The notes: generated by a model from the letters alone, not told the origin. A stretch of DNA of 64,000 nt from Rhodococcus opacus B4 (GCF_000010805.1 NC_012522.1:5084001-5148000); one strand, 5' to 3'. Positions 40,931 to 53,035 are shown, counted from the first letter of the stretch. Numbers and translations: made by a program.

Positions 40931-41502
40931 CCGACGCTGGCGAGTGCTCCGCGCAGTACGGATTCGTAGATCGCGTCGAGGTCCAGTTCGTCGCCGAGGA
41001 AGTCGGTGTTCACCAGCATCACGAAGCCGTGCATGGCGGCGAAAACGCTGACGGCGGCGTCGAGGGTGTCCTCGGGCGGCAGTCCGCACGACGCCAGCAT
41101 CGTGCGCAGTGCCGTGTTGGCGTCGAGTGCGGCGGAGATGAAGGCGTCGCGGTCGACGGGGCTGGTGGTGAGTGTCTGGTACCGGTGCGGATGCGCGGTC
41201 GCCCAGGCGCGGTGCGCGTCGACGAGCGCGCGGAGGCCGTCGGGACCGGTTCGGCCCATGGCGATCTCGCGCAGGTGCGCACCGAGTTCCGTCATGGTGC
41301 GTACCTGAACGGCGCCGCGGATGTCGTCGAGGTTGCGCACGTGGTTGTACAGCGAGGCGGTGACGACGTTCAGCCGGGCCGAGAGGCTCGTCATCGACAG
41401 TTGCTCCCAGCCGAGCTCGTCGATGATCTCGATCGCGGCGTCGACGACCTTGTCGCGGGTGAGGGTGCGACGTCGGATCGGTGCGTTCTGTCCTTTCGCC
41501 AT
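40900..41502 (-). CDS. TetR-family transcriptional regulator
   Basis: The 200-residue protein has an N-terminal TetR HTH (TRDKVVDAAIEIIDELGWEQ, SARLNVVTASLYNHVRNLDD) and a helical C-terminal domain of the WHG type (ALDANTALRTMLASCGLPPE; AMHGFVMLVNTDFLGDELD). It is divergent from a cytochrome P450 gene 84 bp away with a palindromic candidate operator between them, so it probably represses that P450 and itself. The ligand is unknown. Confidence 0.87.
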   Translation of the reverse strand: MAKGQNAPIRRRTLTRDKVVDAAIEIIDELGWEQLSMTSLSARLNVVTASLYNHVRNLDDIRGAVQVRTMTELGAHLREIAMGRTGPDGLRALVDAHRAWATAHPHRYQTLTTSPVDRDAFISAALDANTALRTMLASCGLPPEDTLDAAVSVFAAMHGFVMLVNTDFLGDELDLDAIYESVLRGALASVGWPERTPTPS

Positions 41503-41533
41503 GGCCTCAGCATACGGTCTTCCATTCTAAATG

Positions 41534-41547
41534 AAACTGTGTAGTTT
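41534..41547. promoter_or_regulatory. 14-bp palindrome between TetR and P450 genes, candidate operator
   Basis: AAACTGTGTAGTTT has perfect 5-nt arms around GTGT. It sits 32 bp upstream of the TetR start and 39 bp upstream of the P450 start, where a TetR protein would block both promoters. Function is inferred from position. Confidence 0.5.
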
Positions 41548-41586
41548 AAGACGCATCCCATTCGTTTATCGATCGAGGAGCAGTGA

Positions 41587-42804
41587 ATGACCGCGTCTCG
41601 GATTGATCTGAAATCCCCCGACGTCTACGCCGAGGGGGTGCCCTACGCGTTCTTCGACCACCTGCGGTCGAGCGAACCCGTCTATTGGCAACCCGAGGAG
41701 AACGGCACCGGATTCTGGGCGGTGACCAGGCACGCCGACGTCGTCGCCGTGTCCCGCGACAGCGCGACGTTCTCGTCGGCGGTGGGCACCACCCAGATCG
41801 ACGATTTCGACGAGCAGACCCGCGCGAAGCAGGCCGCCATGCTCGTCAACCTCGACCCGCCCGACCACACGCGGTTGCGACAACTGGTCAGTCGCGGATT
41901 CACCCCGCGCACGGTGAAGGTGCTCGAGGGGCACATCCGCGACATCTGCACCCGGATCGTGGATCGTCTCCTCGAGGCGCGCGACGTCGACTTCGTCCCC
42001 GCGGCGGCGGCGCCGCTACCGCTGGAGGTCATCGCGGCGCTGCTGGGTGCGCCTGCCGGGGACGTCGACAGGCTGTACGACTGGTCCAACCGGATGATCG
42101 GATTCGACGATCCCGAGTACGGCACCACCCAGGCTGACGGCGAGATGGCCGCGGCCGAGATCTTCCTGTATGCGAACGAGCTTGCCGCGCAACGTCGCAT
42201 CGAGCCCCGGGATGACATCGTCACCAAACTCGTGCAGCCGGACGAGAACGGCGACACGCTCACCGAGATGGAATTCAACATGTTCTTCGTCCTGCTCGTG
42301 GTGGCGGGGAACGAGACGACGCGCAACGCGACCGCCGGTGGGATGCAGGCGTTCATCGATCATCCCGATCAGTGGCGGCGGCTGCAGTCGGAACCCGAAC
42401 TGGCGCCCCGCGCGGTGGAGGAAGTCCTGCGGTGGGTGACCCCGGTGATGGATTTCCGGCGCACCGCCACCCGGGACGCGTACATCGGCAACCAGTTGGT
42501 GCGGGCCGGCGACAAGGTGGTGATCTACTACCCGAGCGCGAACCGGGACGAGGCGGTGTTCGACGAACCGTACCGGTTCGACATCGGCCGGAGTCCCAAC
42601 CCGCAGATCGCGTTCGGTGGCAGCGGGGTGCACTTCTGCCTCGGCGCCCACCTGGCGCGGCTCGAATTGAGGATCCTGTTCGAGACCCTCGCGGCGCGGA
42701 TCGACCGCGTGGAACCCGCTGGGCCGGTGTCCCGGCTGCGGTCGAATTTCATCAGCGGCATCAAGACGATGCCCGTGCGGATTCACCCGCGCAGTCCGGT
42801 GTGA
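41587..42804 (+). CDS. cytochrome P450 (CYP125-like clan), function unknown
   Basis: The 405-residue protein is a bacterial class P450: I-helix motif VVAGNETTRNATAGG, ExxR in AVEEVLRWVTPVMDFRR, and heme loop FGGSGVHFCLGAHLARLELR with the axial cysteine. Overall style (SPDVYAEGVPYAFFDHLR; NLDPPDHTRLRQLVSRGFTP) is close to CYP125/CYP124-group sterol, lipid and terpene hydroxylases, but identity at family level cannot be claimed by eye. GAGGAG precedes the ATG. It is divergent from its probable TetR regulator and followed by the CYP123-CYP51 operon. The redox partner is unknown. Confidence 0.88.
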   Translation: MTASRIDLKSPDVYAEGVPYAFFDHLRSSEPVYWQPEENGTGFWAVTRHADVVAVSRDSATFSSAVGTTQIDDFDEQTRAKQAAMLVNLDPPDHTRLRQLVSRGFTPRTVKVLEGHIRDICTRIVDRLLEARDVDFVPAAAAPLPLEVIAALLGAPAGDVDRLYDWSNRMIGFDDPEYGTTQADGEMAAAEIFLYANELAAQRRIEPRDDIVTKLVQPDENGDTLTEMEFNMFFVLLVVAGNETTRNATAGGMQAFIDHPDQWRRLQSEPELAPRAVEEVLRWVTPVMDFRRTATRDAYIGNQLVRAGDKVVIYYPSANRDEAVFDEPYRFDIGRSPNPQIAFGGSGVHFCLGAHLARLELRILFETLAARIDRVEPAGPVSRLRSNFISGIKTMPVRIHPRSPV

Positions 42805-42844
42805 GACCCCATTTTCGTTGCCAGCCGCCGATAACTGTAGTAGC

Positions 42845-42863
42845 GTCCAGACACGTGTCCAGT
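42845..42863. promoter_or_regulatory. 19-bp operator at the start of the TetR-CYP123-CYP51 operon
   Basis: GTCCAGACACGTGTCCAGT contains the 10-bp palindrome GACACGTGTC and the direct repeat GTCCAG. It ends 3 bp before the ATG of the TetR gene and differs at one position from the site before aldA. Such an overlap with the start suggests autorepression, and probably a leaderless or very short leader transcript. Confidence 0.75.
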
Positions 42864-42866
42864 AGT

Positions 42867-43427
42867 ATGAATTTCGAGTCCACCCGCCGCCGTCTGACCG
42901 AGAAGCAGGCCGACACCGTCGACCGCCTCACCCGGGCGGCAGTCGAAGTACTGCGCGAAGAGGGCTTCGCCGGGCTCACTGTTCGTTCGGTGGCCGGGAT
43001 CGCCGGGGTGGCGCCCGCGACGGCGTACACGTACTTCTCGTCGAAGGAGCACCTCGTCGCCGAGGTCTTCTGGCGGCGTCTCGCCGCCTCGCCGCAACCG
43101 GCGGACGAGGGACTCGATCGCACCGGACGCGTCGTCGCCGTGCTCCGCCACATCGCCCTCCTGGTGGCGGACGAACCCGAACTCGCCGGTGCCGTCACCA
43201 ACGCGCTGCTCGGCCGCGACCCCGACGTGGAGCACCTCCGCGCCCGCATCGGGCTGGAGATCCGTGATCGTCTCGCCACCGCGCTGGGCGAAGGCCACGA
43301 TCCCGACGTCCTCGAGGCGCTCGAGCTGCTGTACGCCGGCGGCCTGGTCCGCGCGGGAATGGGATACGGGTCCTACGCCCAATTCGCCGATCGACTCGAA
43401 ACTTCCGCCAAACTGATTCTGGAGTAG
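42867..43427 (+). CDS. TetR-family regulator of the CYP51 operon (Rv0767c-like)
   Basis: The 186-residue protein has a TetR HTH: VDRLTRAAVEVLREEGFAGL, then VRSVAGIAGVAPATAYTYFS. The rest is a helical ligand-binding domain. No ribosome-binding site precedes the ATG at 42867, and the GTG at 42855, within the operator, is an alternative that would add four residues; a leaderless mRNA is plausible. It lies 5 bp before the CYP123-like gene. In M. tuberculosis a TetR (Rv0767c) occupies the same position. It is the best candidate to bind the 19-bp operators here and at aldA. Confidence 0.87.
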   Translation: MNFESTRRRLTEKQADTVDRLTRAAVEVLREEGFAGLTVRSVAGIAGVAPATAYTYFSSKEHLVAEVFWRRLAASPQPADEGLDRTGRVVAVLRHIALLVADEPELAGAVTNALLGRDPDVEHLRARIGLEIRDRLATALGEGHDPDVLEALELLYAGGLVRAGMGYGSYAQFADRLETSAKLILE

Positions 43428-43432
43428 ATGCC

Positions 43433-44659
43433 ATGACCGCAGCCTCGATGCCCGGGGTGTCACACAATCCGGTGACGTTCAATCCGTACGACTATGGCTT
43501 CCACGAAGATCCGTACGTCACGTATCGAAGACTGCGGGAAGAAGCACCGGTCTACTACAACGCGGAACTCGACTTCTGGGCGTTGTCCCGGCACGAGGAC
43601 GTCGTCGCCGCCTTCCGCGACAACCAGCGCCTGTCGAGCGCGAACGGGGTGTCGCTCGACCCGGCGGCCTACGGTCCGCACGCCCACAAGACGATGTCCT
43701 TTCTCGCGCTGGACGATCCACGGCACATGCGGATGCGGCAGTTGGTGTCCCGCGGGTTCACCCCGAGGCGGGTGAACGAACTCGAGGGCCGGATTCTCGA
43801 CCTCACCCGGCAGTACCTCGACCCAGCGCTCGATGCGGGCGAATTCGACTGGATCGCCGAATTCGCGGGCAAACTGCCGATGGACGTGATCTCGGAACTG
43901 ATGGGGGTGCCGGAGGCCGACCGCGGCGAACTCCGCAGGCTCGCCGATCTGGTGGTGCACCGCGAGGAGGGCGTCCTCGACGTGCCGCACGCGGCGATGG
44001 AGGCGTCGCTCTACCTCGTCGGCTACTACGCCGACATGCTGGCGGAGCGGCGCAGGAAGCCGACCGAGGATCTCACGTCCGCCCTGCTCGAGGCGGAGAT
44101 CGACGGCGACCGGCTCACCGACGACGAAATCATCGCCTTCATGTTCCTGATGGTGGTGGCGGGCAACGAGACCACCACCAAACTGCTCGGCAACGCGCTG
44201 TACTGGGGGTTCCGCTATCCGGGCGAGGCCAGGCACGTGTTCGAGGACGTGAGCCGGGTGCCGGACTGGGTGGAGGAGACCCTGCGGTTCGACACGTCCA
44301 GCCAGATGGTCGCGCGGACGGCGTCCGTCGACCTGGACTTCCACGACCGCACGATTCCGGCCGGCGACAAAGTGCTGATCCTCATCGGCTCCGCGAACCG
44401 CGATTCGGCGGTATTCGACGACGCCGACGAATACCGGATCGGCAGGGACACGTCCAACAAGCTGGCGAGCTTCGGCGGCGGCACCCACTTCTGCCTCGGC
44501 GCCCACATGGCGCGGCTGGAGGCGCGGATCGCCCTCACCGAACTCGTGTCCCGCATAGACGATTACGACATCGACGAGGCGAACAGTGTGCGGGTCCACT
44601 CGACCAACGTGCGCGGTTTCGCCACCCTCCCGCTGAAAGTGCAGGTCCGCGATGCCTAG
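43433..44659 (+). CDS. cytochrome P450, CYP123-like
   Basis: The 408-residue P450 has MVVAGNETTTKLLGNALYWG as I helix, WVEETLRFDTSSQMVARTA with ExxR, and the heme loop FGGGTHFCLGAHMARLEARI. Position between a TetR gene and an SDR-CYP51 pair matches CYP123 (Rv0766c) in M. tuberculosis. The substrate of CYP123 is not known. The gene ends 8 bp after the SDR start. It may pass its product to the SDR, or feed CYP51; electrons may come from the ferredoxin later in the operon (inference). Confidence 0.88.
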   Translation: MTAASMPGVSHNPVTFNPYDYGFHEDPYVTYRRLREEAPVYYNAELDFWALSRHEDVVAAFRDNQRLSSANGVSLDPAAYGPHAHKTMSFLALDDPRHMRMRQLVSRGFTPRRVNELEGRILDLTRQYLDPALDAGEFDWIAEFAGKLPMDVISELMGVPEADRGELRRLADLVVHREEGVLDVPHAAMEASLYLVGYYADMLAERRRKPTEDLTSALLEAEIDGDRLTDDEIIAFMFLMVVAGNETTTKLLGNALYWGFRYPGEARHVFEDVSRVPDWVEETLRFDTSSQMVARTASVDLDFHDRTIPAGDKVLILIGSANRDSAVFDDADEYRIGRDTSNKLASFGGGTHFCLGAHMARLEARIALTELVSRIDDYDIDEANSVRVHSTNVRGFATLPLKVQVRDA

Positions 44660-45433
44660 GTTCGAGCCCAATCCGCAGCGTCGGCCGTCGATCGTCGCCG
44701 GGGCGTCGTCCGGAATCGGTACGGCGACGGCCTACGCGCTGGCCGAGGCCGGTCACCCCGTCGCGCTCGGTGCCCGCCGGGTGGCGGAGTGCGAGGAGAT
44801 CGCGAGGAAGATCCGCAGCAACGGGGGAGAAGCGTTCGCGCACTTCCTCGACGTCACCGACACCGCGTCGGTCGACGACTTCGTCACCGCGGCGGAGAAA
44901 GCCCTCGGCCCCACCGAGATCGCGCTGTCGGGAGCGGGCGACCTGGAGTTCTCCGTCGCGCACGAGATGGACCCGGACCAGTTCCTCGCGCAGGTCGACG
45001 TCCACCTCGTCGGGGCGCAGCGCCTCGCGCACCGCATCGTTCCCGGCATGATCGAACGCACGCGCGGAGACTTCGTCCTGATCGGATCCGACTGCGCGGA
45101 CATGCCCCGGCCCCGGATGGGCGCCTACAACGCCGCCAAGGCCGGTGTCGAGATGATGGGCCGGCAGATGCGAATGGAATTGGAGGGCACCGGCGTCCGC
45201 GCGTCGGTCGTGCGTCCCGGCCCCACCCAGACATCCATGGGGATGAACACCACCGAGGAGGTCATCGGACCCGTCCTCGAAGACTGGGCGAAATGGGGAT
45301 TCGCCCGGCACTCGTACTTCCTGCGCGCCTCCGCGATCGCCGACGCCGTCGTCGCTGCCGTCGGTGCGCCCCGCGGCGCGCACATGGTGCTGATCGAGGT
45401 GCAGCCCGAGGCGCCCCTGCGAAAGGATGGAGA

Positions 45434-45437
<4 letters not shown>
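44652..45437 (+). CDS. short-chain dehydrogenase/reductase (Rv0765c-like)
   Basis: The 261-residue SDR has AGASSGIGTATAYALAEAGH as cofactor motif, a serine in IGSDCADMPRPRM and the catalytic YNAAKAGVEMMGRQMRMELE. The central SGAGDLEFS replaces the usual NNAG, so the canonical NNAG motif is absent, a point also seen in a few divergent members. It overlaps the CYP123-like gene by 8 bp and the CYP51 gene by 4 bp (ATGA). It probably oxidises a hydroxyl introduced by one of the P450s (inference). Confidence 0.85.
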
Positions 45438-47000
<1,563 letters not shown>

Positions 47001-47001
<1 letters not shown>

Positions 47002-47549
47002 TGGCCCCTTTCGACCGCGCCGAACTCGACGAGATGGTGCAGCGCTGGGTGGACGAGAACAAGCGGTGCGAGTCGCTCGGCGACTGGAAACCGCTGGCCG
47101 AGATGTACACCGAGGACGCTACATACGGGTGGAACTACGGGCCGAAGGACGACTTCATGGCCGTCGGCCGGGACGAGATCCGCGACCTGGCGCTCGGGCA
47201 GGAAATGGACGGCCTCGAGGGCTGGGAGTATCCGTACCAGCAGTTCGTCATAGACGATCGCAGCGGCGACGTCATCGGATTCTGGAAGCAGGTATCCGAA
47301 CGCACCCGCGACGACGGCACCCACTACCAGGTCACCGGGATCGGCGGCAGCTGGTTCCGCTACGGCGGCAACTTCCAATGGTCCTGGCAGCGTGACTTCT
47401 TCGACTTCGGCAACGTCTCGAGCCTGTTCCTCGAGATGATCACGAACAACGCGATGTCCGACGGCATGAACGCGCGGATCCAGCGCGCGACGTCCGGTCG
47501 GCTGCCGGGGTGGTATCCGGTCGGGCAGGCCCCGGTCTCGCTGTGGTGA
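47001..47549 (+). CDS. SnoaL/NTF2-like protein (Rv0762c-like)
   Basis: The 182-residue protein begins MAPFDRAELDEMVQRWVDEN; GAAGGAG lies upstream and its ATG shares a base with the ferredoxin stop (TGATG). The fold is probably NTF2-like (SnoaL): acidic and aromatic-rich strands EMYTEDATYGWNYGP, GFWKQVSERTRDDG and GSWFRYGGNFQWSWQRDFFD. Such folds are used by ketosteroid isomerases, cyclases and hydratases. M. tuberculosis has a protein of 181 residues (Rv0762c) at this position. The catalytic reaction is unknown. Confidence 0.8.
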
Positions 47550-48799
47550 GCACCGTGAAGGTTCCGGCGTCGTTCGCGAATCTGTCCCGCGAGGATCTCG
47601 CGATCCTCGTGCCGGAACTGCTGCTGTGCGGTCACCTCATCGACCGCTCGGGTATGCCGCACCTGATCGGGGCGTTCGGCCGCGAGGGGATGACGCAGGT
47701 CGCGATCGAGGAGTGGATGGCGTCGAGCCCGATCTACGCGAGGCGGATGCAACGTGCGCTGGGGTTCGAGGGCGACGGTGTCGTCACGATCTTCAAGGGC
47801 CTGCAACTCGACATCGGCGCGCCGCCCCAGTTCATGGACTTCCGGTACCGCGTCACCGATCACGACCACGGCGAGTTCTGGCTGGATCACTGCGGGGCGT
47901 TGATGGATGTCGAACCGATGGGCGACGAGTACGTCACGGCCATGTGCCACGACATCGAGGACCCGACGTTCGACGCCACCGCCCTGGCCACCAACCCGCA
48001 CGCGCAGGTGCGTCCCGTGCACCGTCCGCCGCGACGGCCGGCGGACCGGACACCGCACTGCCTCTGGACGGTCACCATCGACGACGCGCACCAGCCGCCG
48101 CCGGTTCCGGAAGGGCTGGTGACGGTGGGGAAGTCGCGGGCGGCGACGGTCGGGCTGTCGCCGATCGTCACCGGCGGTCCGGGACGGCACGACTACGCGG
48201 GCGCTCTCCTCGCCGACCTGCGGTTCCCGGATTTCTCCCATTCGGCGCTCACCCGGATCGCGGAAGAGGTGTGTATGCAGCAGCACCTGCTGACCCTCGG
48301 CTTTCTGCTCGCGGTGCGGGCGCGCACCGACGCCGCGGGCGCGCTCGCAATAGCCCGTAGGCAACTCACCGGCATCTCGGGACTCACGTCGGAGCGGATT
48401 CGGAACGCGCTGGGCCTGCCCGCGGATCTCGAGGGCCTGGCCGTCGTCCTCGCCGTGCATCCGGCACTGAATCCCCGTCAGTACGTGGACATCACGATCT
48501 CCCTCGACCACCGGCTGTTGGTGACCTTCGGCCGCGAGTGCGGAGCGTCGGAAGACGGGGCGTGGCCGTCCATGATCGACGGCGAGCACCTCGGGCCGTT
48601 GACCGCCCTCGTCCGCGGGGTGTCGCCGAGGTTCGCCGTGCGGGTGGTCGAGGAGACGGACACGGCGCTGACGGTGGAGGTCGTGATCGGTGAGCCGCCC
48701 GCGAAGGAGGCGCCCGAGGTCGCGCTCACCCGGTTCAGCACCGGGGCCGACTTCGCCTTCACCGATCGGGGAGTTCCCCTCCCACTCACAGTCGTCTGA
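47546..48799 (+). CDS. unrecognised 417-residue protein in the CYP51 operon
   Basis: I do not recognise this protein. It is soluble by composition with no signal or membrane segment. The N-terminal half has several conserved-looking stretches: SREDLAILVPELLLCGHLID, QFMDFRYRVTDHDHGEFWLD, and HCGALMDVEPMGDEYVTAMC, followed by IEDPTFDATALATNPHAQ. The second half is more variable. The GTG start overlaps the SnoaL-like gene stop (GTGA), and the acyl-CoA synthetase follows after 12 bp, so it is firmly in the operon. Similar-looking proteins exist near P450 genes in actinobacteria (recollection, not checked). A role in handling the CYP51 product is a guess. Confidence 0.8.
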   Translation: MSTVKVPASFANLSREDLAILVPELLLCGHLIDRSGMPHLIGAFGREGMTQVAIEEWMASSPIYARRMQRALGFEGDGVVTIFKGLQLDIGAPPQFMDFRYRVTDHDHGEFWLDHCGALMDVEPMGDEYVTAMCHDIEDPTFDATALATNPHAQVRPVHRPPRRPADRTPHCLWTVTIDDAHQPPPVPEGLVTVGKSRAATVGLSPIVTGGPGRHDYAGALLADLRFPDFSHSALTRIAEEVCMQQHLLTLGFLLAVRARTDAAGALAIARRQLTGISGLTSERIRNALGLPADLEGLAVVLAVHPALNPRQYVDITISLDHRLLVTFGRECGASEDGAWPSMIDGEHLGPLTALVRGVSPRFAVRVVEETDTALTVEVVIGEPPAKEAPEVALTRFSTGADFAFTDRGVPLPLTVV

Positions 48800-48811
48800 G
48801 AGGACACTCCC

Positions 48812-50422
48812 GTGGCCTACAACCTGGCAGACCTGTTCGAGCACTCCGTCGACGTGATGCCGGAGCGGGTGGCACTGATCTGCGGCGCTCGCCGCGTCAC
48901 GTACCGGGATTTGGAGGACCGCGCCAACCGGCTGGCCCACCACTTCCTGGACGCGGGGCTGACCGCCGGTTCCCACGTCGGCGTCCACCTGCACAACTCC
49001 ATCGAGACCATGGAGACGCTGCTGGCGGCGTACAAGATTCGTGCGGTGCCGGTGAACATCAATTACCGGTACACCAGCGACGAACTCGCCTACGTGTACG
49101 GCAACGCGGAACTCGACGCGGTGGTCCACCACCGGATCTACTCCCCGCGCATCGCGGAGGTCCTGCCCTCGCTGCCGAGGATCCGGCACACCGTCGTCGT
49201 CGAGGACGATCTCGGCGGCGCCGGTCTGCCCAGCGACTCGGTCCCGTACGAGGAGGCGCTGTCCGGCAGCGGCGACCGCGACTTCGGGGAGCGCAGCGCC
49301 GACGACCTGTTCATCATGTACACCGGCGGCACCACCGGACGTCCGAAAGGTGTGGTGTGGACGCACGAGGCGATCTGGCGCGTCCTCGCCGGTGGTCTGG
49401 ACTTCTACACCGGTGAGGCGATCGACGACGAGTTCCAGCAGTCGCGGGTCGGCTCGCAGGGTGAGCCGACGCTCTGGTTCGCGCTGCCGCCGCTGATCCA
49501 CGCCGCCGCGATGATGCCGACGTTCACCGCGCTGTTCAGCGGAAACACGGTGCTGCTGGAATCGAAGTTCGACGCCGACCGGACGTGGGAGCTGGTCGAG
49601 CGGCACCGGGTGCAGATCCTCATCATCACCGGCGACGCGATGGGTCGGCCCCTGATCGAGGCCCTCGACCCGGCCCGGACCGACACGTCGAGCCTCGGTG
49701 TCGTCGCGTCGGGCGCCGCACTGTTCTCCCCGGTGATCAAGGACGCGTTCCTCGACGCCTTCCCGGGGCTGCTGGTGTCCGATTCGATCGGTGCGTCCGA
49801 GACCGGTTTCGGGGGAATCGGATTCGCGACCAAGGGGGAGACGCAGGTGGGTGGTCCCCGGGTGCCGGCGGGGCGGTACGCGCTGGTGATCGACGACGCG
49901 GGTCGTCCCGTCGAACCCGGCTCCGGGATCGACGGCTGGTTCGCCAAGGGCGGGTACGTTCCGCTCGGGTACTACAACGACCCGGAGAAGACCCGGGAGA
50001 TCTTCCGGGAGGTCGACGGTCGATCGGTCGTCGTCACCGGTGACCGCGCGCGGATCGAGGCCGACGGATCCATCACCCTGCTCGGTCGCGGCAACATGGT
50101 GATCAACACCGGTGGCGAGAAGGTGTTCGCCGAAGAAGTCGAGAGCGCGATGAAGGCGTACCGCGACGTCTACGACGCCATCGTGGTCGGCGTCCCCGAC
50201 GAGCGGTGGGGGCACCGGGTCTCCGCGGTCGTGCAGGCGCGCGACGGCCGGGGCGTCGACTTCGCCGGCCTCGAGGACCACGTGCGGCAGAGTCTGGCCG
50301 GCTACAAGATTCCGCGGCTGTTGTGGGTGGAGGAGACCGTGCAGCGCACGCCCAGTGGCAAACCCGACTACCGCTGGGCCCAGGGCGTCACCAAGCAGCG
50401 CGACCCCGACCACCGCACGTGA
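48812..50422 (+). CDS. acyl-CoA synthetase, FadD17/FadD19 type
   Basis: The 536-residue ANL-family enzyme activates a carboxylic acid to its CoA thioester through an acyl-adenylate. The P-loop motif is LFIMYTGGTTGRPKGVVWTH, the adenylate-binding motif is VSDSIGASETGFGGIGFAT, and the C-terminal hinge and lysine regions are VVTGDRARIEADGSITLLGR and QRTPSGKPDYRWAQ. The start MAYNLADLFEHSVDVMPERV is of the type in sterol side-chain FadDs (compare the fadD19 start at 63960). It ends the CYP51 operon; its acid substrate could come from P450 and ALDH oxidation (inference). The GTG start has AGAGGAC upstream. Confidence 0.88.
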   Translation: MAYNLADLFEHSVDVMPERVALICGARRVTYRDLEDRANRLAHHFLDAGLTAGSHVGVHLHNSIETMETLLAAYKIRAVPVNINYRYTSDELAYVYGNAELDAVVHHRIYSPRIAEVLPSLPRIRHTVVVEDDLGGAGLPSDSVPYEEALSGSGDRDFGERSADDLFIMYTGGTTGRPKGVVWTHEAIWRVLAGGLDFYTGEAIDDEFQQSRVGSQGEPTLWFALPPLIHAAAMMPTFTALFSGNTVLLESKFDADRTWELVERHRVQILIITGDAMGRPLIEALDPARTDTSSLGVVASGAALFSPVIKDAFLDAFPGLLVSDSIGASETGFGGIGFATKGETQVGGPRVPAGRYALVIDDAGRPVEPGSGIDGWFAKGGYVPLGYYNDPEKTREIFREVDGRSVVVTGDRARIEADGSITLLGRGNMVINTGGEKVFAEEVESAMKAYRDVYDAIVVGVPDERWGHRVSAVVQARDGRGVDFAGLEDHVRQSLAGYKIPRLLWVEETVQRTPSGKPDYRWAQGVTKQRDPDHRT

Positions 50423-50458
50423 GTGGCAAAGTGTGCTCGCGCACGCTTTGCCACTCAC
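50419..50458. repeat. 40-bp palindromic repeat, family P, copy 2
   Basis: GTGAGTGGCAAAGTGTGC (50419-50436) and GCACGCTTTGCCACTCAC (50441-50458) form an 18-bp stem with one mismatch and a TCGC loop. Its second to fourth bases are the acyl-CoA synthetase stop codon. It lies between that gene and the convergent GNAT gene, so it probably ends the CYP51-operon transcript. Confidence 0.88.
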
Positions 50459-50465
50459 CTGGGGG

Positions 50466-51131
50466 TCAGGCGGGAGCGCGGACGACCAGGACCGTTCCCG
50501 GGAACTCCGCGGCGAGTTCCTGACGACTGTGCTTCACGGCCGCGGTGCCGTAGCCCTTCTTCCGGGCGTCGGGGGAGATCCAGATCGCGACGTCGACCTC
50601 GCGCCCGGACAACTCGCCGAACACCATGCCGACGGCCGTGTTCGCCTCGGTGTCCTCACACACGAACCACGCCGCGGACTCGTCGTCGACCCGGCTCAGG
50701 CCCTCCGCACGCTCCTTCTCGACCCGCTCCTCGGACCACTGCGCGCCCGCGTCGTCGACCTGCTCGACGCAGCGGCGCCGGAACAGTGCGGCGTCCTCCT
50801 CGGTCTGCGTGAACGGGCGGAGACGGAAATTCCGGCCGGTGCTCGCCGGCCGATCGCTCGCGGTCCATTCCAGCGTGGCATCGAGGTCTTTCAGTTCCGT
50901 CTGGATGCGCAGCCGCTCGACCTTGGTGAGCCGCCGGAACGTCAGGTTGAGGACGGCCTCCGCGTACGCCTCGGTGGTGTCGAGGAGTCCGGCGACGGTG
51001 GTGAGGGCCTCGGCGTGGTCCTCACTGTCGACGATGGCGTCGAGAACCGCATGGCGCTGCTCGAGTGCGCGCAGCAGGACCGCGGTGAGCTCGCGACGGT
51101 CGTGGATCCGATCTTGAACCTGTGTACTCAT
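50466..51131 (-). CDS. GNAT acetyltransferase with a GyrA-like helical N-terminal domain
   Basis: The protein has 221 residues in two parts. Residues about 8-90 (HDRRELTAVLLRALEQRHAV, DHAEALTTVAGLLDTTEAYA, EAVLNLTFRRLTKVERLRIQ) resemble the long-helix region near the dimer gate of DNA gyrase subunit A, where a similar A-x-x-I-L-x-x-x-L-R-R-L-x-x-L-E pattern occurs. Residues about 95-221 are a GNAT fold with RLRPFTQTEEDAALFRRRCV, GMVFGELSGREVDVAIWISP and the acetyl-CoA loop ARKKGYGTAAVKHS. The acetylation target is unknown. The fusion of these parts is unusual. Confidence 0.78.
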   Translation of the reverse strand: MSTQVQDRIHDRRELTAVLLRALEQRHAVLDAIVDSEDHAEALTTVAGLLDTTEAYAEAVLNLTFRRLTKVERLRIQTELKDLDATLEWTASDRPASTGRNFRLRPFTQTEEDAALFRRRCVEQVDDAGAQWSEERVEKERAEGLSRVDDESAAWFVCEDTEANTAVGMVFGELSGREVDVAIWISPDARKKGYGTAAVKHSRQELAAEFPGTVLVVRAPA

Positions 51132-51232
51132 GTCTGCAATTCCTCGCCCTCGGCCGTCCTACAAGTCCGTACGCGTCAATACTGCAAGAAGTGCTCCGGC
51201 ATGGCACCCGTTACCCGACGGTACATACAGTT

Positions 51233-52957
<1,725 letters not shown>

Positions 52958-53021
52958 CTATCTGGGCAAGGTCTGAATAAGCTTCCCTTTGCTCGTCGCC
53001 CGGCTTGTGCTTCAATGCTAG

Positions 53022-53035
53022 TAGAACGTGTTCCA
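53022..53035. promoter_or_regulatory. KstR-like box upstream of cyp125
   Basis: TAGAACGTGTTCCA fits the KstR consensus TnnAACnnGTTnnA at all eight fixed positions. It lies 40 bp upstream of the cyp125 GTG and 108 bp from the fadA5 start. Confidence 0.75.

Noticed and set aside
47360-50458. 1032-codon minus-strand open frame antisense to the SnoaL-like, 417-aa and acyl-CoA synthetase genes
   Set aside because: It is an Arg/Val/Asp/His-rich shadow with no domain; the plus-strand genes have strong motifs and tight operon spacing.
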